Shown here one piece after another: positions 54,211-62,004 of a stretch of DNA of 64,000 nucleotides (the first letter of the stretch is position 1; each line of letters opens with the position of its first letter). The stretch spans positions 62,001-126,000 of the forward strand of contig NZ_CAKKLP010000012.1 of NCBI RefSeq assembly GCF_918698085.1. The letters run 5' to 3'. Source of the DNA: Chryseobacterium sp. Bi04 (GTDB taxonomy: Bacteria > Bacteroidota > Bacteroidia > Flavobacteriales > Weeksellaceae). Position numbers and translations under genes: made by a program. The notes beneath the pieces were generated by a model, which saw only the letters and a program-made list of their open reading frames with translations, was not told where the DNA came from and ran no database searches.

Positions 54211-54693
54211 TTATCTTTTCGTAATGTTTTTCCCAAAAACTCTTCCGTCTTTCAAGGTAAAACGTAAAATATAAACACCCCAATCATACCCATTCATATT
54301 GATTTTCAATTGCTTATTCAGATTGGGTAAGTTTTGTTGCTGAAATTTCCAATGGACAGTACTATGCTGGTAGAGTGAAACAGATTCTATTAATCCATCT
54401 ACTTGCTCCGTCCAGTCAATGGTGAGTACATCATTAACCGGAACAGGATACAGCCTGATCTGCTTCCAAAAAGTAGCTTCATCCATAATCAAAGATTGAG
54501 GAGCAGGCTCACTTTGAACTGCAGAAACAGTTTTAGCTTCTGTTTTTACTGGTTCTTCTACTGTCTTTCCTGCGGAGTTTGTTCCTCTGTATCTTTGATT
54601 CCCCGCTTCATCATATTTGAAATACACTTCAGTTTGTGAAAAACCTAAGAAGCCTATGAATAAAGAGAATATCGAAAGTAATTTTGTTTTCAT
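54211..54693 (-). CDS. Small secreted protein with one YD repeat and a T9SS sorting domain
   Basis: The 160-residue protein has a signal peptide (MKTKLLSIFSLFIGFLGFSQ), then TEVYFKYDEAGNQRYRGTNS, which looks like a single RHS YD repeat (YDEAGNQ). A linker rich in Glu/Ala/Pro follows, and the C-terminus has features of a type A T9SS signal (RLYPVPVNDVLTIDWTEQVD near 80, GVYILRFTLKDGR near 138, ending KNITKR). It lies between the tail-fibre-like gene (12 bp) and the RHS gene (44 bp). It may help export or anchor the RHS protein, which lacks a recognisable T9SS signal. Confidence 0.75.
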   Translation of the reverse strand: MKTKLLSIFSLFIGFLGFSQTEVYFKYDEAGNQRYRGTNSAGKTVEEPVKTEAKTVSAVQSEPAPQSLIMDEATFWKQIRLYPVPVNDVLTIDWTEQVDGLIESVSLYQHSTVHWKFQQQNLPNLNKQLKINMNGYDWGVYILRFTLKDGRVFGKNITKR

Positions 54694-54704
54694 AGTTGTG
54701 TTTT

Positions 54705-55493
54705 TTACTTTTTTGTAGAAAGGATTTGCTGAACTTGCTTTTTCAATTCTTTAAGGTCATCAGATTGAGATTTTAAAGTTTTGTTTTCTTCCTGCAGTAA
54801 TTTGATCTGCTTATTTTGTTCAATAGAATAGAGAGTAAGCTCTTCTATTTTCTGCAACAGTTTAATCTGGAATTCTCCTACATTTACTCCTTCTTTTTCC
54901 ATTTCTTTGGCAGAGGCAACTTCAGGAAGGTGTTTTTTTTCTTTGATGTGTGTTTCTACGTCCTCCAATTTTGGCAGTTTATAATCTTCTTCAAACACAA
55001 AATCGGCAGTAGGGCCAAGAGTAACCTTTATTTCTTTTGCTTCAAATTTTCCATTTAATAATGCATTTCCGTTTTCGCCATTCATAATAAATGCTTTACT
55101 CCAGTCCCAATCGGTATTAGCAGCATTCATAGGAGCCATGTATAAGGTTTTCCTACCATCACCATCAGGGGTATGCCATATCCATGAATTACTTCCTGCA
55201 CTCACAAAATCGAAGAATCTGGCACCACCATTTACATCAAGTTTAGTATCTGGCGAATCTGTTCCTATCCCCACATTTCCATTTTGTAGTAATTGAAAAC
55301 CTACTCCTGCTCCTGCCCGGAGTCTTACTCCTCCATGCCAATTAATATCCAAGCCATCAGAGCCCGACACAGGATAATGACCTAAATAATAATTAGCAGG
55401 ATCCGAGTTACCATACAGCTTGTCAAACGCAATATTTTGAGAAAATAATGATCCACAGATAGCCAGACCAAGAATTGATAATGTTTTTTTCAT
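54705..55493 (-). CDS. Tail-fibre-like secreted protein with C-terminal coiled coil
   Basis: The 262-residue protein has a signal peptide (MKKTLSILGLAICGSLFSQ), then a beta-rich part with the common GNVGIGTDSPDTKLDVNG repeat near residue 72. The end resembles intramolecular-chaperone tails: KKHLPEVASAKEMEKEGVNV near 192, then a coiled coil (IEELTLYSIEQNKQIKLLQE). In phages and Bacteroidota such proteins form trimeric fibres. It is the first gene of the RHS unit and could be an adhesin or scaffold. The role with RHS is inferred from spacing. Confidence 0.7.
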   Translation of the reverse strand: MKKTLSILGLAICGSLFSQNIAFDKLYGNSDPANYYLGHYPVSGSDGLDINWHGGVRLRAGAGVGFQLLQNGNVGIGTDSPDTKLDVNGGARFFDFVSAGSNSWIWHTPDGDGRKTLYMAPMNAANTDWDWSKAFIMNGENGNALLNGKFEAKEIKVTLGPTADFVFEEDYKLPKLEDVETHIKEKKHLPEVASAKEMEKEGVNVGEFQIKLLQKIEELTLYSIEQNKQIKLLQEENKTLKSQSDDLKELKKQVQQILSTKK

Positions 55494-55545
55494 TTCTGTT
55501 ACATTTATTTTATCGAAAGGTAATAGATAAAATTAAAAAATCTAT

Positions 55546-55577
55546 AGAATGGGATTTAATACAACAAATCCCATTCT
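55546..55577. promoter_or_regulatory. Perfect 12-bp hairpin upstream of the RHS operon
   Basis: AGAATGGGATTT and AAATCCCATTCT flank an 8-nt loop, about 55 bp before the first gene of the RHS unit. It lies upstream of a TACCTTTC promoter-like element and has no T-tract in the operon direction. It could be an operator, a processing site or a recombination target. The rest of the 580-bp gap has a small possible gene and a terminator. Confidence 0.5.
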
Positions 55578-55726
55578 TGTATAGAAAGGGATTAGTTAAT
55601 TTCAAAAAAAAATATTATTTTATTTTAGAAACTATGATTAGATCTTAAAAGAGGAAACTAAATTTTGAAACCAGGGGATAGAAATTTCACCAAAAATTTT
55701 GTTTTATGTAAAAATAAAGCTGCAAA

Positions 55727-55894
55727 ATGAAGAAAAAATATTTATTTATAGAAATCTTCATTTTAATATTTATATCAATTCTTAACATTTGTATTGCCAA
55801 GATATACTGTTCTGCTCCTTCTTCCTATAAACCAAGTGAAGTGATAAAATATCTCTTGCGAAAGTTGTTGTATTGTTGTAGTCAAAAAAAATAA
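55727..55894 (+). CDS. Possible small secreted or membrane peptide
   Basis: A 55-codon frame encodes a strongly hydrophobic N-terminus (KYLFIEIFILIFISILNICI) followed by a short polar part with four cysteines (IYCSAP, LLYCCSQKK). This fits a signal-anchored micropeptide, but no homologue is recognised and no clear promoter precedes it. It lies on the opposite strand to the neighbouring genes. It may be chance. Confidence 0.3.
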   Translation: MKKKYLFIEIFILIFISILNICIAKIYCSAPSSYKPSEVIKYLLRKLLYCCSQKK

Positions 55895-56013
55895 AAAAGT
55901 GCATGGTTTTAAAAATGATTTCACCTGAGCTCGAATTAGCAATTACCATCTTTTGAGACAGCAAATACGCTGTATTTACTACTATTATTCATTTATGACA
56001 TTTTTACAAAGAT

Positions 56014-56046
56014 AAAAAAGCCCCATCCTGCATTCGGATCGGGCTT
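56014..56046 (-). terminator. Terminator of the aldehyde dehydrogenase gene
   Basis: On the minus strand AAGCCCG-ATCC and GGAT-GGGGCTT pair with small mismatches around a 7-nt loop, followed by a T-run. It lies about 28 bp past the stop codon. Confidence 0.75.
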
Positions 56047-56073
56047 GAAATAATTGTAAAATTCTATTATTAA

Positions 56074-57447
56074 TCAGCTGAATACACTTAAGTTTTTAGC
56101 AATATCTTTTCCGGCATAAGGAGGAAAAACATCAAGTTCAAGATCCGGATTTCCAACAAGCATAGCTTTAGTATTGCTTAAAGCATCAAATCCTGCTTTA
56201 CCATAATATTTGCCCATTCCTGAATATCCTACGCCTCCGAAAGGTAAACTGTCTATCCAGCAGTGTAAGTTCGTTTGATTGATACAACCACCTCCAAAGG
56301 AAACCGAATTAAGGAAATAATCGATGTTATCCTGGTTTTTACTAAAAATATAGGCTGCCAATGATTTAGGTTTACGTTTAATAATATTGGCAATCTCTTT
56401 TAAATCTGAATACACCATTACAGGCAAAACAGGTCCGAAAACCTCCTGCTGCAATGCAGGATCTTCCCAGGTACTCGGATAAAGAACAGTGGGTTCTACA
56501 TATCGCTGAGCCACATTGAAACGTCCTCCGATAACTACCTTTTCAGGAATGATATAGGACGCAACACGTTCTGTGTCATGTTCACTGATCATTCTTGCGA
56601 AATCGGGGCTTTGCTGAGGATCCTCTCCGTACATTTTGCGGATGGAAGCCTTTAGCTTTTCAATAAATTCTTCAGCAATACTTTCGTGTACATATACATA
56701 TCCCGGGGCAATACACCATTGTCCCGAAATCGCATTATGCCCCCATGCGATTCTGTCTACTGCGATGTCCAAATTGGCTGTTTCATCAACGACGGTAGGA
56801 TTTTGCCCTCCTAATTCTAAAATAATAGGAGTCAGATTTTCTGCAGCAGCGCGCATTACTACTTTTGCAACATTGGAACTTCCTGTAAAGAAAATAAAGT
56901 CAAAAGGTAATTGTAATAATTCTGTAATTTCTTCCCGGCCTCCTGTCACTGCTGTTACAGCTTCCGGCTCAAAATATTTAGGGATAAGCTCAGCAAATAG
57001 CTGGGCTACAGTAGGAGTTGTGTTGGCTGGTTTTAGAATGACCGTATTCCCTGCTGCCAATGCTGCAATGGCAGGATCAAGCAATAACAATACCGGTGCA
57101 TTGAATGGGCCAATGACTAACGTTACTCCATAAGGTTCTTTATAAATAATTCCACTGTTTCCGGTTTCTTCAAGACCTTTAGGGATTTCAGTCTTCTGAG
57201 GTGTCATCAATTGTTTAAGGTTTTCCTTGTAATATTTTATCACGCCCAGCGGTACTGTAATTTCAAATAGCTGTTCAAAAGGAGGTTTACCGAAGTCCTG
57301 CTCCAGGGCTTTGCAAAAAACGTCCTGGTTTTCTGTAAGAAATTTTTCCATCCTGTTGAGCTGATCCATACGCCATTCGTATGTTTTACTCTGATCACTG
57401 AAGAAAAATTCTTTTTGAGTATCAAAAATGTTTTGGTATTTGTTCAT
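56074..57447 (-). CDS. Aldehyde dehydrogenase (class 3-like, NAD(P)-dependent)
   Basis: The 457-residue protein lacks the ~40-residue N-terminal extension of class 1/2 ALDHs and so fits the class 3 / coniferyl-aldehyde group. The NAD-binding motif is FFTGSSNVAKVVM near residue 185, the catalytic Glu is in ILELGGQNPTVVD near 212 and the catalytic Cys in ISGQWCIAPGYVYV near 245. It oxidises an aldehyde to its acid; the substrate is not deduced. It follows a DJ-1/PfpI gene by 33 bp, suggesting a joint role against reactive aldehydes. Confidence 0.88.
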   Translation of the reverse strand: MNKYQNIFDTQKEFFFSDQSKTYEWRMDQLNRMEKFLTENQDVFCKALEQDFGKPPFEQLFEITVPLGVIKYYKENLKQLMTPQKTEIPKGLEETGNSGIIYKEPYGVTLVIGPFNAPVLLLLDPAIAALAAGNTVILKPANTTPTVAQLFAELIPKYFEPEAVTAVTGGREEITELLQLPFDFIFFTGSSNVAKVVMRAAAENLTPIILELGGQNPTVVDETANLDIAVDRIAWGHNAISGQWCIAPGYVYVHESIAEEFIEKLKASIRKMYGEDPQQSPDFARMISEHDTERVASYIIPEKVVIGGRFNVAQRYVEPTVLYPSTWEDPALQQEVFGPVLPVMVYSDLKEIANIIKRKPKSLAAYIFSKNQDNIDYFLNSVSFGGGCINQTNLHCWIDSLPFGGVGYSGMGKYYGKAGFDALSNTKAMLVGNPDLELDVFPPYAGKDIAKNLSVFS

Positions 57448-57480
57448 ATGTATTGTGTGTTTTTTATTATAATAAACAGC

Positions 57481-58236
57481 CTATTCTGATAAAGCTTCAA
57501 TGACCAATTGTGATGCAAGAAAACTGCTGTGCTGCTGTTGTGCAGTAATTAATCTTCCATCTCTCACTGCAAATGGTTCCAGAGGCCCGGCAACTTCAAA
57601 TTTGGTGTTTGGGTTTTTTCTGGCTTCTGTTTCAATCGTATAATCATTGACAGTCATTCCGAACATTGTATTGATAATATCCTCTTCACTGTCTGCAAAT
57701 CCTGTCCATGTTTTACCATCTGCCAAAAGTTTTCCGTTACTGAGTGTGGTCCACAACAGTAAAGAAGTTCCATGGCAGATAAGACAGGTAATTTTTCCTG
57801 CCTCATAAAAGTCTGCAATAAGTTTGTGTAGTTTTTTATCATCTTTAAAAGTGAGTAAGGGTGCTCCTCCTCCCGCAACACAAACGGCATCATAATTATT
57901 AATATCTATTTCCTCTACAGCTTTTGAATTTTGTAATAATTTTCCAAAAATAGGATGATGACGAAAACCAATGCTAATCAAGTCGTTAGGGTAAGCGCCA
58001 TCCGGATTTTCAGGGTCTGAGTGGGCATCAAATTTCACTTCCCCTCCTTTTGGTGAGCATAGGTCCACATCATACCCTGCCTGTATAAAATCAAAAAAAG
58101 GACGTGTCATTTCTTCTGCAAAAAAACCGACGCTAATACCATGAAGATGAGTGGCATTAGAAACTAAGCACAGAATTCTTTTTTTAGGATATATGTGTTT
58201 TGGCTGTCTTCTGATTATATGGTCATGTTCATTCAT
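57481..58236 (-). CDS. DJ-1/PfpI family protein (Hsp31/glyoxalase III-like)
   Basis: The 251-residue protein has the class I glutamine amidotransferase-like fold with CVAGGGAPLLTF near residue 138 and the nucleophile elbow ITCLICHGTSLLLW near 160 (Cys-His-Gly). DJ-1 members act as glyoxalases, chaperones or deglycases. Length is close to Hsp31/YhbO-like proteins with an N-terminal extension (MNEHDHIIRRQPKHIYPKKR). Its gene is co-directional with the aldehyde dehydrogenase gene. An exact -7 element lies upstream. Confidence 0.82.
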   Translation of the reverse strand: MNEHDHIIRRQPKHIYPKKRILCLVSNATHLHGISVGFFAEEMTRPFFDFIQAGYDVDLCSPKGGEVKFDAHSDPENPDGAYPNDLISIGFRHHPIFGKLLQNSKAVEEIDINNYDAVCVAGGGAPLLTFKDDKKLHKLIADFYEAGKITCLICHGTSLLLWTTLSNGKLLADGKTWTGFADSEEDIINTMFGMTVNDYTIETEARKNPNTKFEVAGPLEPFAVRDGRLITAQQQHSSFLASQLVIEALSE

Positions 58237-58282
58237 ATTATTTTTTTAGATTATTGAAGTGTTTTGTTTGTTTTTCCTTAAA

Positions 58283-58290
58283 CAAAGTTA
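58283..58290 (-). promoter_or_regulatory. -7 element (TAACTTTG) of the DJ-1/ALDH operon
   Basis: TAACTTTG on the minus strand matches TAnnTTTG exactly and lies 46 bp before the ATG. No clear TTG -33 element was seen. Confidence 0.5.
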
Positions 58291-58498
58291 TATAAATGAA
58301 TAACTTATATATGGTGAGGTTTTCGGAACTTTAGAAAATTCAATTATTTTTTCCCGCTAATAGGAATTATAAAATCCCCTTCTTGAAAAATTAAACATTC
58401 GAAAATTGAAAATCATCTCTTGAAATAATTTTATCAGTCTAAGAGTAATATTTTATACATTTATATAAAGTATTGTTCAATAAAAATACCCCAGTAAA

Positions 58499-60160
58499 AT
58501 GACAGAGACATTCCAGCCTGATGCTATTATTGTAGGAACCGGATTAGCGGGATTAACTGCCGCTATGGAAATAACCAATGCAGGAAAGAAAGTCCTTTTA
58601 TTGGACCAGGAAACTGAAGAGAATATAGGAGGACAGGCATTCTGGTCTTTTGGAGGTCTTTTCCTGATCAATTCCCCCCAACAGCGCAGAATGGGAATTA
58701 AAGATTCTTATGAGCTGGCTTTACAGGATTGGAAAGGGACAGCAGGTTTTGACCGTAAAGAAGATTATTGGCCCCGTCAGTGGGCAGAAGCCTATCTGAA
58801 ATTTGCGGCAGGTGAAAAATACAAATACATTTCCAGATTGGGAATCAAGTTGATGTTTATGGTCGGTTGGGCTGAGCGTGGTGACGGATCTGCTGCAGGA
58901 CACGGAAATTCTGTACCCCGTTTCCATGTCAGTTGGGGAACGGGCACAGGGGTAATAAAGCCATTTGTAGAAAAAGCATATCAGGCGAAAGAGAAAGGTT
59001 TGTTACAAATGAAATTCAGACACAGAGTTACTGAATTGATTCTGGAAAATGGAAAAATAAAAGGACTTAAAGGTGACGTGCTGGAAAACGACTCTCAGGA
59101 AAGAGGAATGGCCACCAATAGAAATGTAATCTCACAATTTGAATATACTTCTCCTCATATTATTATTGCTTCGGGAGGTATTGGAGCCAATCATGAGCTG
59201 GTAAGAAAGAACTGGCCCGAGAGATTGGGACCTGCTCCCGAAAATATGGTGTGCGGAGTTCCTGCCTATGTAGACGGAAAAATGATTGGTATTGCAGAAA
59301 ATATAGGAGCTGATATTATCAATAGGGATAGAATGTGGCATTATACAGAAGGAATCCAAAACTGGAATCCCATATGGCCTAACCACGGAATAAGAATATT
59401 ACCCGGGCCTTCCTCATTGTGGTTTGATGCCCAGGGAAAGCGCCTTCCTGCTCCTTTCCTGCCCGGATTTGATACATTGGGAACTTTAAAATATATCCAG
59501 GATACAGGATTTTCTTATTCATGGTTTATTCTCACTCAAAAAATTATAAAGAAAGAATTTGCGCTTTCCGGCTCGGAACAGAACCCGGATATTACCAATA
59601 AAGACTACTCTCTCTTTTTGAGCAGAATTTTTGGCAAAAAGGCACATGGACCTGTTGAAGCATTCAAAGAACACGGAAAAGACTTTATTGTATCAGATAA
59701 TCTGGAAGACCTTGTTTCTAAAATGAATCAGCTGGCCGGAAATCATCTTTTAAAGTATGAAAAAATAAAAGCACAGATTGAAGCCCGGGACAGGGAGCTT
59801 GATAATAAATTTTCAAAAGATACACAGGTCAATTATATCCGAAATACCCGTAACTATCTGGGTGATAAGCTTGGCCGTGTGGCAGCCCCACATAAAATAT
59901 TGTCTCCTGAAAATGGACCTTTAATTGCGGTACGTCTTCATATTCTTACCCGTAAAACATTGGGTGGCATTAAAACAAATCTTAACGGCCAGGTTTTAAG
60001 ACAGGATGAAAGCATTATTGAAGGACTTTATGCTGCCGGAGAAGTAGCAGGTTTTGGCGGTGGTGGAATGCACGGTTATCGTGCTTTGGAAGGGACATTC
60101 CTTGGGGGATGTATTTTTTCGGGAATGAAAGCCGGGAAATATATCGCCGGATTACAATAA
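58499..60160 (+). CDS. FAD-binding dehydrogenase (KstD-like / fumarate-reductase-type flavoprotein)
   Basis: The 553-residue protein starts with the FAD motif AIIVGTGLAGLTAAMEIT near residue 9, then GGQAFWSFGGLFLI near 45. The C-terminus has ADE...AAGEVAGFGGGGMHG near 525. This is the predicted oxidoreductase family that includes 3-ketosteroid dehydrogenase-like flavoproteins, about 550 residues long. The substrate is unknown. The gene is 23 bp upstream of an SDR gene and is probably co-transcribed with it. Confidence 0.82.
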   Translation: MTETFQPDAIIVGTGLAGLTAAMEITNAGKKVLLLDQETEENIGGQAFWSFGGLFLINSPQQRRMGIKDSYELALQDWKGTAGFDRKEDYWPRQWAEAYLKFAAGEKYKYISRLGIKLMFMVGWAERGDGSAAGHGNSVPRFHVSWGTGTGVIKPFVEKAYQAKEKGLLQMKFRHRVTELILENGKIKGLKGDVLENDSQERGMATNRNVISQFEYTSPHIIIASGGIGANHELVRKNWPERLGPAPENMVCGVPAYVDGKMIGIAENIGADIINRDRMWHYTEGIQNWNPIWPNHGIRILPGPSSLWFDAQGKRLPAPFLPGFDTLGTLKYIQDTGFSYSWFILTQKIIKKEFALSGSEQNPDITNKDYSLFLSRIFGKKAHGPVEAFKEHGKDFIVSDNLEDLVSKMNQLAGNHLLKYEKIKAQIEARDRELDNKFSKDTQVNYIRNTRNYLGDKLGRVAAPHKILSPENGPLIAVRLHILTRKTLGGIKTNLNGQVLRQDESIIEGLYAAGEVAGFGGGGMHGYRALEGTFLGGCIFSGMKAGKYIAGLQ

Positions 60161-60183
60161 AATCATTTGAATACAGAACTATT

Positions 60184-60987
60184 ATGAGTACTTATTTTGA
60201 CAATAAGGTTATTTGGATCACGGGAGCATCATCAGGAATTGGAGAAGCATTGACTAAGGAGCTTACCGTGAATACGAATGCAAAGATTATTCTTTCTTCC
60301 AGGAAGGAGGAACAATTATATGCTGTAGCAGAAAATGCAGGGCTTCCCCACTCCAGATATGCAGTGCTTCCTCTGGATCTAGCCAATTATAAAGATATGC
60401 CTGATATTGCAGGAAAAGCAATAGAAAAATTTGGAAAGATTGATATTCTCATTAACAATGCCGGGCTGTCTCAGCGCTCATTGGCCATGGAAACTGATAT
60501 CGAGATTGATAAACACTTAATGGAAGTTGACTATCTAGGAACCGTTGCCCTTACCAAAGCGGTTGTTCCTTATATGATTAAAAACGGTGGAGGCCAGATT
60601 GCTGTAGTTTCCAGTCTCATGGGAGTATTCGGAGCTCCGATGCGAAGTGGCTATGCTGCTGCTAAACATGCGCTGCATGGCTTTTTTGATGCCCTGCGTG
60701 CAGAGTTATATGCTCAAAAAGTCCTTGTTACCATCATCTGCCCCGGATTTATACAAACCAATATTTCCATTCATGCGGTCACCGGTGACGGCTCCCTGCA
60801 GGGAACCATGGATGATGCTACTGAGAAAGGAATGTCTGCTGATATTTTTGCCAGAAAAATGCTCTCTGCTATAGGAAAAAAGAAAAATCAGAAAGCTATT
60901 GGTGGTAAAGAAGTATTGGGTGTTTATCTGAAAAGGTTTTTCCCTGCATTACTGGCAAAGTTCGTGCGTAATGCCAAGGTAGTATAG
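60184..60987 (+). CDS. Short-chain dehydrogenase/reductase (DHRS7-like)
   Basis: The start MSTYFDNKVIWITGASSGIG is chosen because an upstream Met lies inside the preceding gene. The 267-residue classical SDR has TGASSGIG near residue 13, NNAG near 91, catalytic Ser in VVSSLMGVFG near 138 and YAAAKHAL near 155 with the Tyr-Lys pair. DHRS7-like SDRs reduce carbonyls of lipids or steroids in relatives. Its position after a KstD-like flavoprotein hints at a shared lipid or steroid substrate, but this is speculative. Confidence 0.88.
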   Translation: MSTYFDNKVIWITGASSGIGEALTKELTVNTNAKIILSSRKEEQLYAVAENAGLPHSRYAVLPLDLANYKDMPDIAGKAIEKFGKIDILINNAGLSQRSLAMETDIEIDKHLMEVDYLGTVALTKAVVPYMIKNGGGQIAVVSSLMGVFGAPMRSGYAAAKHALHGFFDALRAELYAQKVLVTIICPGFIQTNISIHAVTGDGSLQGTMDDATEKGMSADIFARKMLSAIGKKKNQKAIGGKEVLGVYLKRFFPALLAKFVRNAKVV

Positions 60988-61087
60988 ATGATTTTTTATT
61001 AAAAACCAATCCCGAGCTTCTGTGAATACCTGTAAAAATAGCTTGGATCGATTGATCCCTTTTTATCAGGAAAATTTATAACAGAAT

Positions 61088-61124
61088 AAAGCGTCACTCA
61101 TATGGGATGACGCTTTGTTTTTTT
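61088..61124 (+). terminator. Terminator after the SDR gene
   Basis: AAAGCGTCA and TGACGCTTT pair across an 11-nt loop, followed by GTTTTTTT. It lies about 100 bp after the stop codon. Confidence 0.8.
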
Positions 61125-61162
61125 AAGACAAATATTATTCAACAGGTTTAAAAGATATCCAT

Positions 61163-61972
61163 TTAAAAAGTTTTTATGAGCCCTATCCTTACTGCATTGT
61201 TTTGATAAAACGGCATCACCATTGTAGATGATAATGATGTATTTTTAGTTTTATTTTTTCCGCGAAGTAAATGATCAATTCTTGGATATAGCCAATATGC
61301 TAATTCTGTAGAAAGGATTCCGAATCCTGTTCCCGCAACAACATCTCCCAGCCAGTGTTTATCATTCAGCATCCGGTATACTCCGGTGAAGATAGCAAAC
61401 GGATACCCGGAAAGACTTAACCAGAAGTTGGTGTCTTTATATTCTCTGAACATAAACTGTGCATTAGAAAATGCTGTTGCAGCATGACCTGAAGGGAAAG
61501 ACATTGTATTGGAACGGTCAGGTCTTTCTTCTTTTACCATATATTTTAAAGGAAATGTAATAGCTGCTGCAATGAGTTGTGAAGAGACATAGATAATAGT
61601 ACGGTCTCTTAAATTATGTTTTCCTTTTACCCCGGCCAAATTCAATCCATATACCATAATTCCCGGTGCATACAGCGTATAATTATCAAAATTTATCCGG
61701 GTAGGTTGGTGTTCATTAATTTCAGTTCTCGTTGAAATATTAAGCTGTCGGAGGTCTTTTATTGTTAAACCCGCTACTCCATACGTAATGAAGGCTGCCG
61801 GAATAATCAAACTTTTATAATTCAGTTTACTTTTTTGAATAGCGGTTGTAATGCTATCATGTATTGGTTCCTGAACTACAATCGTGTCGTTATTGTTTTG
61901 TGCATTGAGTGTACTGAAAGCTGAAATTAAAACAATGAAATAGATCAGCATTTTTTGACGGTGTTTTTTCAT
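61163..61972 (-). CDS. PAP2 superfamily membrane phosphatase
   Basis: The 269-residue protein has a signal or membrane start, several hydrophobic segments, and the three acid phosphatase motifs: KYMVKEERPDRSN near residue 133, SFPSGHAATAFSNAQF near 152 and YRMLNDKHWLGDVVAG near 202. Such enzymes dephosphorylate lipids such as undecaprenyl or phosphatidic acid phosphate. The first residues (MKKHRQKMLIYFIVLISAFS) form a signal peptide. It lies 32 bp after a TonB receptor gene and is probably in its operon. Confidence 0.88.
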   Translation of the reverse strand: MKKHRQKMLIYFIVLISAFSTLNAQNNNDTIVVQEPIHDSITTAIQKSKLNYKSLIIPAAFITYGVAGLTIKDLRQLNISTRTEINEHQPTRINFDNYTLYAPGIMVYGLNLAGVKGKHNLRDRTIIYVSSQLIAAAITFPLKYMVKEERPDRSNTMSFPSGHAATAFSNAQFMFREYKDTNFWLSLSGYPFAIFTGVYRMLNDKHWLGDVVAGTGFGILSTELAYWLYPRIDHLLRGKNKTKNTSLSSTMVMPFYQNNAVRIGLIKTF

Positions 61973-62004
61973 CCTGGATTACATTTGTAATTTTTACTTC
62001 TTTA

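Noticed and set aside
54167..54283. Longer N-terminus of the RHS protein
   Set aside because: It would overlap the sorting-domain gene by over 70 bp and hide the signal peptide.
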